From: Strigamia acuminata
Lineage: Eukaryota; Arthropoda; Chilopoda; Geophilomorpha; Linotaeniidae
Length of the DNA stretch: 64,000 nucleotides
Assembly (NCBI GenBank): GCA_949358305.1
Contig: OX442314.1
Coordinates: 40,494,581 to 40,558,580, forward strand
Reading direction: 5' to 3'
The position numbers and the translations under genes are program-made. Shown in pieces: positions 51,238 to 60,518 of this stretch (position 1 is the first letter of the stretch; every line of letters starts with the position of its first letter). A model generated the notes under the pieces. That model saw only the letters and a program-made list of their open reading frames with translations. It ran no database searches and was not told where the DNA came from.

Positions 51238-51547
51238 TAGGGTTTCGGTACCAGGAAACCGGGGTACCGATTTCCCGGGAAACCCGGTGAAAAATCACGG
51301 TACCGGGAAGCGGGAATTTTCAAAATAACCGGTTCCGTCAAAAAACATTGCAACTTGTAATGTTTCAATGGCTATTTTTACCATAAAAAATGGCTAAAAT
51401 GGGCCTTTTTTTTTACGGAAAACGGCCATTTTTAGCCATTTTTTGTCGCCTGATTTTAATTTCCGGGAGTACCGATTTCCCGGGAATACCGGCCATTTTG
51501 GTACCGGGAACCGGGAATTGGAAAATGGCGGGAAAACCGAAACCCTA
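51238..51547. mobile_element. hAT-type MITE with 8-bp target duplication
   Basis: The ends TAGGGTTTCGG and CCGAAACCCTA are flanked by CAATAGAC on both sides (51230-51237 and 51548-51555). Inside are repeated GGTACCGGGAA and TTCCCGGGAA phrases. The 310-bp length, terminal sequence and 8-bp duplication fit a non-autonomous hAT element. Confidence 0.88.
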
Positions 51548-51623
51548 CAATAGACTCTATCGTAACATTTTTATTTTCTTTTTTTTTTAATTAGGAAATG
51601 TTATCGGATGGAAAACATTCAAA

Positions 51624-51960
51624 TCACGTATTATGCTGCGAAAAAGACTTCAACAAATGTTTTCTTAGGGCACGGTGACTAGGGCTGAAATTTCTGTGAT
51701 TCTTATTATCACAGAGAAACAAAGCATTTGCAATTGCAAATAACCCACAATCATGTAAATTTTTTTGCTTTGTACAACTTAGTACCTGTACATTCAATTT
51801 CAATGAGTTATTACATAACCGAACCAAACTACTAACAACAGAGATGTTTTTATCTTGTACTGTAAATCACTCAGAAGTGAATCGTACACGTTTATAACGA
51901 TAGCACTTTCCTTAATTTTGCCGGAAACAACATTCCAATGGTTATTATTCACGTGGCAAA
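51624..51960 (-). pseudogene. Ulp1-like (C48) peptidase domain fragment
   Basis: The minus strand reads NNNHWNVVSGKIKESAIVIN, VYDSLLSDLQYKI, a frameshift, then LNVQVLSCTKQKNLHDCGLF and AIANALFLCDN. The order H-W, Y-D-S, D-C-G-L-F gives the His-Asp-Cys triad of Ulp1/SENP peptidases. Such domains are common in transposon-borne proteins. The frameshift makes it a pseudogene. A different Ulp1-like remnant lies at 57531-59305. Confidence 0.6.
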
Positions 51961-51977
51961 TCTGAATGTTGGCAAAC

Positions 51978-52070
51978 GGCTAGCACCAAAACTTACTGAT
52001 TGTATACTGGCTAGCACCAAAACTTACTGATTGTATACTGGCTAGCACCAAAACTTACTGATTGTATACT
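51978..52070. repeat. 31-bp tandem repeat, three copies
   Basis: GGCTAGCACCAAAACTTACT plus GATTGTATACT, three identical copies in a row. Confidence 0.9.
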
Positions 52071-52486
52071 CGAGGAGTTGCACTCAAAAAGGCACTTTAC
52101 AAGGTTACCTCCCATTGGTCGAGCCAGTTTACTACAAACTCCAGACTGCATACTACTACTAGGAAAAGTAGTTTTGATTTTTATTTATTGTGATTGTTAT
52201 GGCTAGTTTAGTTAATGTTATTTTGATATTATTTAATAAAAAATGTTATTTCCATCATTAAAATGAAATTTTACACATTAAACAATGTCAAACTCATGTT
52301 TGTTGTGTTTATTGCTTACATCATCGGAAAAAAAAGAAATTTTTGAATTATTTATTGGTTACTACGTCTAGAACATAAACGACTTTTGAATTATTTATTG
52401 GTTACTTTGTCCAGAAGCAGCCAAAATGTCAACAAGTAACCCCGTGCGGTTGCTGCTCATCTCCCGATCTTCTGAATTACTTAGAA
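52071..52486. other. 5' part of the DDE transposon, copy A
   Basis: CTCCCATTGGTCGAGCCAGT and CTAGGAAAAGTAGTTTTGAT at 52110-52190 resemble 60216-60290, the sequence upstream of transposase copy B. So this should be the 5' noncoding end of the same transposon family. TTTTGAATTATTTATTGGTT is duplicated at about 52340 and 52385. Confidence 0.45.
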
Positions 52487-52989
52487 TTGCCTGGATTAAC
52501 TAAGCGAGGAGGTAGAAAGGCTGGCCGTGCTTCAACAATTGCAGTGTCTGAATTTCAAAAGTTCAAAAATGGTCGCCTGATAAACCGACAGGCAAAACAA
52601 ATTGTTTTAAACCTATTCCATAAACTTATTAATAAGCACCCTAAGATTGGTTGTACTGAGCTGATGAAGCTTGTGTCATGTGTTACTGGTGTGGGAATGA
52701 AATCCATAAAAAAATTAGAAGGGAGACGCGTGATAACAGTGAGTAGTAATATTTACAAATTAAAATAAAAAGCTTATACATTAACTCCAAAACATTTTTT
52801 GTTTGGGACAACTGAAGACACCTGGCAAGAAGAGACGAAATGATCATAAAAAGCGGATAAATACATATCATTCGTTCAAACAATCTGCTATACGTTCAAA
52901 AGTGCACGAATTCTTTCGAAGAAGGAAAGTTCCAACGTAGCATAAGGTTGCTACAGTAATTTGGGAGGAGGCACTTCCGAATATAAGTA
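52487..52989 (+). pseudogene. DDE (IS630/Tc1-related) transposase, copy A, 5' exons
   Basis: Exon 1 (about 52487-52738) reads GRKAGRASTIAVSEFQKFKN, LINRQAKQIVLNLFHKLINK, KIGCTELMKLVSCVTGVGMK and SIKKL. Exon 2 resumes near 52815 (KTPGKKRRNDHKKRINTYH..., SAIRSKVHEFFRRR) with a stop. It is cut at 52989 by the palindrome and continues at 55289. Copy B at 60519 gives the intact order. Confidence 0.65.
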
Positions 52990-55286
52990 CAGCCTTGGAC
53001 ATAAAAAACGTCCCTTACCTGCTTGAGCTGGACTTCAGAATGAGCAGTTTCAACTCTAATCACCAGATGGCGCAAAAAATCGTCAATTGTTTCTGACATC
53101 ACAATGAGAATTTCCTAACTAGACAACTGCAACCGATCAGCAAACATGGCTGCCTGCCTGCTGAGTTGTGGATTTCTAATTTTGACGGTTGTCGACAGAA
53201 CTGCATGCAGCTTTTGAGGAGTTTAGGAACGATCGGTTCGCAGATGGAAATGTCGGAGAGAAATCCCGATCTGAAGTCTGAATTTGGGAAAAGATTAAAA
53301 ACGATCCTTCCGCCCGTTAATGTATTCCCAGCTACCAATACACGTTGAACGAGATACTGAATTACGCGAGCGGTGGATTAACAGCCCAAAAAATCCTCAA
53401 ATCATCAAATGAATTAGGTAATCCTTTAAAAACACAAATTTAACTCCAAACTTAAAAATGAATCCATTCTTTTATCAATTTTTCGTCTCTAATCTAGATG
53501 TTATGGAAAAGTGATGAAACGAACGTGAAATTGATGGTGAACAGTTTTCCTAAACTAGAAAACTGTGCTACGATCTAAATAGGTAAAATTCATTTCTCCT
53601 GTAATTTATTTTCCATTTATTTATCCATTTATTTGTTTATTTTGTAGGTTATTTTTATTTTATCAATTTGCAAGCAAGAAAGTAGATTTTCAGAGAGTTG
53701 TGCATATATTTGTGTTGGAAAACAACCTTAAATCCAGCGATTAAAGTATTTTTATTTTTTTTTATTTTTTTTAATAGTTTATAATTTTTTCATTTGTTTT
53801 GTTTTGTTAGGAAATTCTAAGGAGTAAGGAATGGAATCTTTGTCGTTTTGGATTATTTAAAACATTTAAAACATTTAAAACAAATTTATAATGAAAAATT
53901 TACTAGGAAGATAATTTATACAAAAAATCTTTATTTTTTATTTTCTATTTTTCAAACATTGCAACCAATAAATATATTTTTTAAACTAAAAATGAATTAT
54001 TTTGAATCAATAAATGAATAAATTAATGTTTTTAGTCAGAAAATAATTTTTTAGGCCAGAAAAAAATTTTTGGGCCAAAAATAAATTTTTTTGGACCTAA
54101 AAAACAAATATTTTTGTCATTGTAACGTCACAGGATCTAACCTTTTTTCAGACATACGGCGTATGGAGAAGAAGTATTTTTTTTCTTATGTAATTTTGTA
54201 AATAAATTATTTTATTTTGAGAAAGATCTCTTAATTTTTTAAAGAAATCAGAGAAAATAATAAGAAAAATTTAAAAATAAAAGCAAACAAGTATATATAT
54301 ATTTTATGTAAAAAGAATGGGCTTTAAGACCAAAAAAATACATTTTTAATCAAAAAATAGGTTTTTTGAATGAAAAAATACATTTATATGCAGAAAAATA
54401 GGCTTTTAGACCCAAAAAATACATCTTAAATCAAAAAATGGGTTATTTAAACGAAAAAATGCATTTATAAGCAAAAAATGGGTTTTTAGACCCAAAAATA
54501 CAATTTTATGGAAAAAAATAAAAATACTTTAATCGCTGGATTTAAGGTTGTTTTCCAACACAAATATATGCACAACTCTCTGAAAATCAACTTTCTTGCT
54601 TGCAAATTGATAAAATGAAAATAACCTACAAAATAAACAAATAAATGGATAAATAAATGGAAAATAAATTACAGGAGAAATGAATTTTACCTATTTAGAT
54701 CGTAGCACAGTTTTCTAGTTTAGGAAAATTGTTCACCATCAATTTCACGTTCGTTTCATCACTTTTCCATAACAACATCTAGATTAGAGACGAAAAATTG
54801 ATAAAAGAATGGATTCATTTTTAAGTTTGGAGTTAAATTTGTGTTTTTAAAGGATTACCTAATTCATTTGATGATTTGAGGATTTTTTGGGCTGTTAATC
54901 CGCCGCTCGCGTAATTCAGTATCTCGTTCAACGTGTATTGGTAGCTGGGAATACATTAACGGGCGGAAGGATCGTTTTTAATCTTTTCTCAAATTCAGAC
55001 TTCAGATCGGGATTTCTCTCCAACATTTCCATCTGCGAACCGATCGTTTCTAAACTCCTCAAAAGCTGCATGCAGTTCTGTCGACAAGCGTCAAAATTAG
55101 AAATCTACAACTCAGCAGGCAGGCAGCCATGTTTGCTGATCGGTTGCTGTTGTCTAGTTAGGAAATTCTCATTGTGATGTCAGAAACAATCGACGATTTT
55201 TTGCGCCATCTGGTGATTAGAGTTGAAACTGCTCATTCTGAAGTCCAGCTCAAGCAGGTAAGGGACGTTTTTTATGTCCAAGGCTG
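52990..55286. mobile_element. 2.3-kb palindromic insertion element with TA target duplication
   Basis: Starts CAGCCTTGGACATAAAAAAC and ends with the reverse complement. TA lies at 52988-52989 and 55287-55288. The two arms (about 52990-53762 and 54512-55286) are almost perfect inverted repeats of some 775 bp. The 750-bp centre is AT-rich with a degenerate repeat of AAAAAATGGGTTTTTAGACC type. Both arms contain an apparent exon MSETIDDFLRHLVIRVETAH, ending at CAG|GTAAGG, plus on the other strand MSERNPDLKSEFGKRLKTIL. It is a foldback-like element inside the transposase gene. Confidence 0.82.
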
Positions 55287-55893
55287 TACATACTTGTTGC
55301 GATTACTGTTACACGATATTAGATTTAAGTATATAAAACAAACGCAATGCTGCTCTTATTGAGCGTGATGAAATTGTGGCATGGCGGAGGAAATATCTGC
55401 GCGAGATTAGAATGTAGCGTCGAGAAGGGAGAAAAGTTTACTACACAGACGAAACATGGGTAAATGCAGGTAATTAAATTATATTATATTATAATTTGAA
55501 AATTAATTCTAAAAAAAAATCAATGTCAATTATTATTACAGGTGAACATGTTACCAAGGAGTGGGCTGACACAACAGTCAAGTCACACAGAGATGCCTTT
55601 CTGAGCAGTTTAAGCACAGGGCTTAAACATTCCACATGCAAAGGGGGTAGGCTCATTGTTGGCCACATTGGATCTGAGACCGGATTCGTTCCAAATAGCT
55701 TACTCATTTTCAAGTACTTAATTTATTGAATGTAAAAATAATTTTTTTTAATTCCTCCTTCTTTGCAGTGCTAAGAAACCTGACGGGGACTATCATTCTG
55801 AAATGAATTCGGACAATTTTATGCGGTGGATGGAAACCGTTTTTCCCAATTTAGAAAAAGGAAGTGTGATAGTAATGGATAATGCACCATACC
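55287..55893 (+). pseudogene. DDE (IS630/Tc1-related) transposase, copy A, 3' exons
   Basis: Continues copy A: LRLLLHDIRFKYIK, frameshift, IVAWRRKYLREI, REGRKVYYTDETWVNAG (first catalytic Asp), intron 55470-55541, EHVTKEWADTTVKSHRDAFL, LIVGHIGSETGFVPNS, a donor at GTACTT, then AKKPDGDYHSEMNSDNFMRW, PNLEKGSVIVMDNAPY (second Asp). It is cut at about 55893 where GC-rich repeat sequence begins; the Glu exon is absent. Confidence 0.65.
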
Positions 55894-55894
55894 T

Positions 55895-56075
55895 AAGCTT
55901 GTTAACCCGAACCGATCCGATTCGCCGATCTGCTCGGATCGGATGCGGATTGTTCCGGCTGATTCGCCTGCGGATCCGGTTGCGGATCGGAAGGGTGACC
56001 AATCCGAGCCATCAATTTGTGGATCGGATTGGGCGAATCCGCGGATTGATCCGAGCAATCCGCCATTTAAAAAAA
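55895..56075. repeat. GC-rich block of GGATCGGAT-type repeats
   Basis: About 170 bp made of variants of CGGATCGGATG, CCGATCCGATTC and GCGGATCCGG in both orientations. The sharp change in composition marks another insertion, which replaced the end of transposase copy A. No TSD was identified. Confidence 0.55.
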
Positions 56076-56090
56076 AAAATTTAATTTGTT

Positions 56091-56197
56091 TTTTTTCGAA
56101 TAACAACGGAATTACAACTGTTTACAATACAATTAACAATAACTTATTGTTAATTGTATTGTAAACACTTGTAATTCCGTGGTTATTCGGAAAAAAA
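56091..56197. mobile_element. Perfect hairpin MITE-like palindrome
   Basis: CGAATAACAACGGAATTACA ... AATACAATTAACAATAA is followed directly by its reverse complement, with arms of about 50 bp and almost no loop. It may be the remaining centre of a longer palindromic element. Confidence 0.65.
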
Positions 56198-56502
56198 CAC
56201 AATCAAAATATAAAAACACCGCACCTCACAGCACATCTCCTGCGTGTTGCAAAACGAAGGTGAGACGTTTTTCGTCGGGTATCGACGCTCGATCGGCTCG
56301 ACGGCCCGATATTTAATTGTAGTCGTAGCAAGGAAAGCGTGCTTCATGCGAGTCGTGCGACGTTTTGGTCATACGCATGATCGCTCGAGTTTGCGGCGAT
56401 TTCATTCGTAAAATACTGCGATTGATACCCAATATTTACTACAGTCCGTCAGATGACGCTTGATGATGCTTTGGTCGCAATGCGTGACATATCGAAATTA
56501 CG
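56198..56502. other. Unexplained GC-richer sequence
   Basis: CpG-rich stretch (CGTCGGGTATCGACGCTCGA and similar). No ORF, no repeat partner in the window. Confidence 0.25.
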
Positions 56503-56551
56503 AAATTAATTCCTCGCCAGTAGATATTATCTACTGGCGAGGAATTAATTT
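56503..56551. repeat. 49-bp perfect palindrome
   Basis: AAATTAATTCCTCGCCAGTA continues GATA, a single T centre, and the exact reverse complement. Arms are 24 bp without mismatch. Confidence 0.9.
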
Positions 56552-56719
56552 AGTCTTATTTTACGTTAGTTGATAGTGGAAATTAAAGTAGCGGTAATTT
56601 ATTATACAGCGTTTATACAATAAAATTCTCCTTTGGGAATATTGGGATTCATTTCTTTGATCTAATGGTTGATTCAATAAGATAAATTTATTATTACACA
56701 ATACACAATTACACAAACT

Positions 56720-57530
56720 TTGAGCCAATACAAATCTTGGTGCTAAATTGCAAACCAAGATTTCAAGCACATTGAGGTCACAACGCAATCTGCCGATAGT
56801 CTTCTCCTGTCCGAGGAAGTAAATCCACGCCGCCGGAAAAAACTCTCTCAATTGGCACGGAAGTTCCCTGTACACACAAGAAATCACGTGCCATTTTGGA
56901 TAACACAAGAAATGAAAGCTCATTCAGTTTCCACCACAAGAGAATATCCACGATTGCTGACGATTCATTTACTGGCTCCGCAAATAGCGCTCGACTTCTG
57001 ACTCATTTTTTCAGCGTTTTCTTGCGGACGTTGTGGATGTGTGACGATAAATCGTGCCTACATAAGTGGCCGTACGAGATTGGTCAAGGTTTTTGGTGCC
57101 ATCATCATTATCGGTAACAGTTGTGTTGTCGTAAAATTCGTAAAGTGCGATAAACTTTTCTTTAAGTCTAGTGATGACCGTTTTAGAATGCGATTTTTTG
57201 AAGTAGTCTAACTTCAAGTTTGGATTGAAAATAGCACAGATGGTAAACAATGATTCATAGTTAAAGCGCGAATATGTCTCTCAATTTTTGCACAGCTGCA
57301 GTTGCTGCATTATACAAAATGACGTTGTTTTTTTCAATCGTAATAGCTCGAAGGCAATCAACTAACCAGTCTTGTACTGGTATTATTGTTGCCCTGGTCA
57401 AAGTTTTGTTTGTACTAATGAATTTCGTAGCTTGGTCAAAGTTACCGAGCATCTCCATCATCGAATCTATTGTCGTTCATTCGTCTTCCGTTATCGTACA
57501 ACACTTCAAATTGTTTTCGATGGCAACAAT
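56720..57530 (-). pseudogene. hAT transposase C-terminal half, decayed
   Basis: The minus strand reads MMEMLGNFDQATKFISTNKT, ATIIPVQDWLVDCLRAI, then MFTICAIFNPNLKLDYFKKS and TVITRLKEKFIALYEFYDN, and finally AIVDILLWWKLNELSFLVLS, KMARDFLCVQGTSVPIERVF, SGG. These are the LDPRFK-like segment and the C-terminal dimerisation motif (LDWW...FP.LS..A.D.L...TSV.SER.FS) of hAT transposases. At least three frameshifts or stops are present. The strand opposite carries the Ulp1-like ORF from 57531. Confidence 0.65.
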
Positions 57531-57840
57531 GACCATCCCAGCTGTCAAATGGCTACAGCGTGAACAGATTATGCAAGGGAAGTGCATCTGGTTCCTGCCC
57601 ATCCCGTTAAAAGCTCATTGGCAGATGTTTATCATTGATTGGGCAAAAATCCCGACAAACATCGTTTTGTATGACCCATCTGGTCCTCTGGTCCTTAAGA
57701 GTTGCGACCATTGGAAAGCAATCCATAATTGCTTGACGGGAGCAGGGATTTATTTCCCTAAGACGCTGTGGTGGCCAGCAGGTCACCAGAAGAGTTTTAT
57801 ACGTGTTTTAATTATTCATCGTGTTTAAAGAAGAAAAGAG
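57531..57840 (+). pseudogene. Ulp1-like peptidase, His/Asp part
   Basis: The plus strand reads MTIPAVKWLQREQIMQGKCI, WFLPIPLKAHWQMFIIDWAK and NIVLYDPSGPLVL, followed by CLTGAGIYFPKTLWWPAGHQ. H-W and Y-D-P are the His and Asp contexts of a C48 peptidase. The Cys part follows 1.3 kb later at 59095-59305. Between them lies a probable LTR insertion or a long intron (CAG|GTCACC at 57778 is a possible donor). Confidence 0.5.
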
Positions 57841-59094
57841 TTTAAATATTTAATGGACAAAATTGAGAATTATTCAGAGTAAAATCAACAAGTTTTTTCT
57901 ACCTATTTTATTGTAGTTTTAGAATAAATGTTTTGTGTTTGTTCCCATAAAAAACCCAGTCTATTTATTTATTAAGTTCTTTATTCTGTGACACCAGCTG
58001 CCTTGATTACCATAGCAACCAGCCCAAGGAGTTGCACAGGATGTGCATCCTGGTTGCTTATAAGGAGCTAGGAGTTAGAATGCTGGAAGAATTCCCTTGA
58101 AAATTTAGTTTAAGTCTCCTTTTCACACGTACCAGTCATTGTCAATTTGCTCCAGTTCAAAACACCAAATTGATTGTGATTATTCTGCATCAAAGGAATT
58201 TGAATTCACCTTGCTGTCAGGGAAAAGCAGCTAGGTATTTGTCTTGCCAAAAGGGATTCTTTGGCTAGATCTTTTCTTGCTCTAACAGCCAGTTTGAGTT
58301 GAGAGAATTTATTTGAGAAGTTGGACGCCATCTTGATTAATCAAGAAGGGAGTTTTAGCCTTGTACTCCAAACAAGCGGGCGCTTAACCTTGAGCGTTAA
58401 ATCAAGTAGAGATTTGACTCCTAGTACGCCGTGTTTCACAGAAACTCCGAGTTAGATTTACTGTGTGCCAGACGAGGACGAGAAGCGACATCGCCGCAGC
58501 CTACAGAATCGCCAGCAAGACCCGAATTGCGAGACGTCGCCGGAACATGACAACGACGACCAGCCACCTACGGAATTTCTCGTGAGAGGAAATTACCCGA
58601 ATAGCCAGCCGTCGCGGAGAATTAGCAGATTCGTGAGTAGAATCGAATTGTGTGTGAAACATGTTTCCTCCGAATATTTCGGTTCTATTCTCGCCTTTTG
58701 CGAGGTTTATTTATCGCCGTTTGCGATTAAAAGGAGAAGCACAACGTAGCCAAGCCAGCCACGTCGCGAGAGAAGAAGATTGTTTATTATTTCCATTATT
58801 ACTAACCTTTGCATTATTTTAACTGTAGTATTGTATAATTTAGAAGTATTTAGTTGTATTATTAACACTTTTCACCCCGAATAAAGTAATTATTCATTTC
58901 AATTTAACATAAAGTGTATTTATTAGTTAGATTTAGTTTGAAGAGGAATATTAATAGGAATATTAATATTTCTCCTCATTTGTTTATTGGTAAGAAAGAG
59001 TTGGTTTTAATATTAGAAGAATATTGAGTTATTGGATAAGACCCGTTGTGGCAACCAGTTGTGATCTATTATTTGTTGTGATAAGATCCAAGGT
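57841..59094. mobile_element. Probable insertion (solo-LTR candidate) in the Ulp1-like gene
   Basis: A possible LTR starts TGTGACACCAGCTGCCTTGA at 57987. A GC-richer ORF (58465-58749, Arg/Asp-rich with RRISRFVSRIELCVKHVSSE) and AATAAAG at about 58880 lie inside. The right end is not fixed. GGTCA occurs at 57780 and 59091, on both sides, but the frames do not join when it is removed. Confidence 0.3.
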
Positions 59095-59305
59095 CACAAC
59101 AACGCTAGTACAGTGGGACCCGCCCAGAATGCAGCAACTGGACAAAGACTCTTGCGGTCCCACTGTACTGTACTTCGCCCGCCGATACGTGATGGACCGT
59201 GACTGGATCCGCCATGCGCACCCCATTGACTTGCACCATAGAATTTTGTTTGAATTGGCCCAAAAGAAACTGGAGCCATTTGAAGAGGAACGTGTGAAAC
59301 TTTGA
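59095..59305 (+). pseudogene. Ulp1-like peptidase, Cys part
   Basis: The plus strand reads TTLVQWDPPRMQQLDKDSCG, PTVLYFARRYVMDRDWIR and ends FEEERVKL with a TGA at 59305. Q-x3-DSCGP is the catalytic Cys context of Ulp1/C48 peptidases. It should follow the His/Asp part at 57531-57840. Confidence 0.5.
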
Positions 59306-59846
59306 CCTCCTCCAGTGTGATCTTTTATTTTATAAACATTTATTTTTTTTTGTTTTTTTTTAATTTGTATTTATAGTTTTAAGGAAAAAGTGAAATAAAT
59401 TGAAAGAAAAATTATTATAAAGTAGGAAAACCCAAAAGTGTTGACAGTGTAATGTAGATGATTGATCTGTATTGACATTTGTGATTTTGTTTTTAATTTT
59501 TAATTTTGTTTTTATTTTTTTCAAGACATGAGTAATACTCGGAAGTTAACTCACAGTTTAAGTATTAAAATTAAGAATTTCAAACATGAATAACACGGTT
59601 TAATATTAGTGGTTTTTGAGAGACCAAAAAAAATTAAGAGGGGGATTGTCACAGAGTTGAGTCGCGTCGTTTGCCGACTGTCTCTAACCAGCGCAATGTA
59701 TGCTTAAATAATTCTAATGCTCACCACCAGATAGCGCCCAAGATGGTGACATCATGGGCTGATCAATTAATGCTAATCCAGGGGGCTATTTCAATATATA
59801 AGAGCTTGATTTGATTTAGCTATACTTGTACTCTGACCAACCCTTA
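59306..59846 (+). mobile_element. Candidate LTR start
   Basis: AAATTAAGAGGGGGAT at 59631-59646 is a polypurine tract, followed by TGTCACAGAGTTGAGTCGCG at 59647. A TATATAAGAG box lies at 59795. This fits the start of a plus-strand 3' LTR. The Harbinger-type MITE at 59847 interrupts what follows; the LTR end is unknown. Confidence 0.4.
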
Positions 59847-60202
59847 TGCTGGGCGCAGACATACCGCGATTTCGCGTCGCGTCGCGATCGCGCTATCATT
59901 GCGCATGCGCAGGTGACGTCATTTCCTTCGCGCCGATTCGAAATCTACTTTGCAAAATAGTACTTGTCCCAAGTACTATTTCGCCCGCGATTCGTGTCGC
60001 AGCCAATCCCGTGAGCTGTGTGAAATGACGTCATTTCATCAGCATTTTTGGTTGCTGTGTGATTGCTGTGGAATGACGTCATAAGTTTGAATTCGCGGAG
60101 CTGAAATAGCTACATGTGTGTAGCACTGCGCGCGATTCACAGTGCGATTTTGCTAGCGAAATCGCAACGCGACGCGAAATTGCGGTATGTCTGCGCCCAG
60201 CA
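59847..60202. mobile_element. Harbinger-type MITE, TTA target duplication
   Basis: The ends TGCTGGGCGCAGACATACCG and the reverse complement (with CGATTTCGCGTCGCGT inside, one mismatch) are flanked by TTA on both sides (59844-59846 and 60203-60205). 356 bp, very CpG-rich, with repeated GATTCG/TCGCGA. TTA duplications are typical of PIF/Harbinger mobilisation. Confidence 0.85.
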
Positions 60203-60205
60203 TTA

Positions 60206-60518
60206 GAAGGGGACCACTTCCTATTGGTCAAGCCTGTTTACTCCTAACTGTTGCATGTATACTTCTACCAAGAAAAGTAGTTTTGTTTTGGTTTTAATTA
60301 GGTTGATTACTTTAGATTTTTAAAATGATGTAAATTGACTTATATTTAATAATAAAATGTTTTTAAAAGTCTGGAAGCAATGTTTTAAGCCTTTACTTTT
60401 TCAAAATTCATGATTCTTCAGTTCGCTCAGTTTATCGGTTGCTTTATCCAGCTGTTTTTTAAGTTTATGATCGATTGTTCTGTTCTGTTCACAAAATGGC
60501 TTCCCGCAACTCAAGCGC
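60206..60518. other. 5' noncoding part of the DDE transposon, copy B
   Basis: CTATTGGTCAAGCCTGTTTA and CCAAGAAAAGTAGTTTTGTT correspond to the upstream part of copy A at 52110-52190. No ORF. An ATG at 60495 opens a different frame from that of exon 1, so the true start codon is uncertain. Confidence 0.4.

Noticed and set aside
59636-60300. Single continuous LTR through the Harbinger MITE
   Set aside because: Sequence right of the MITE matches the 5' end of the DDE transposon family (52110-52190), so LTR continuity is not established.
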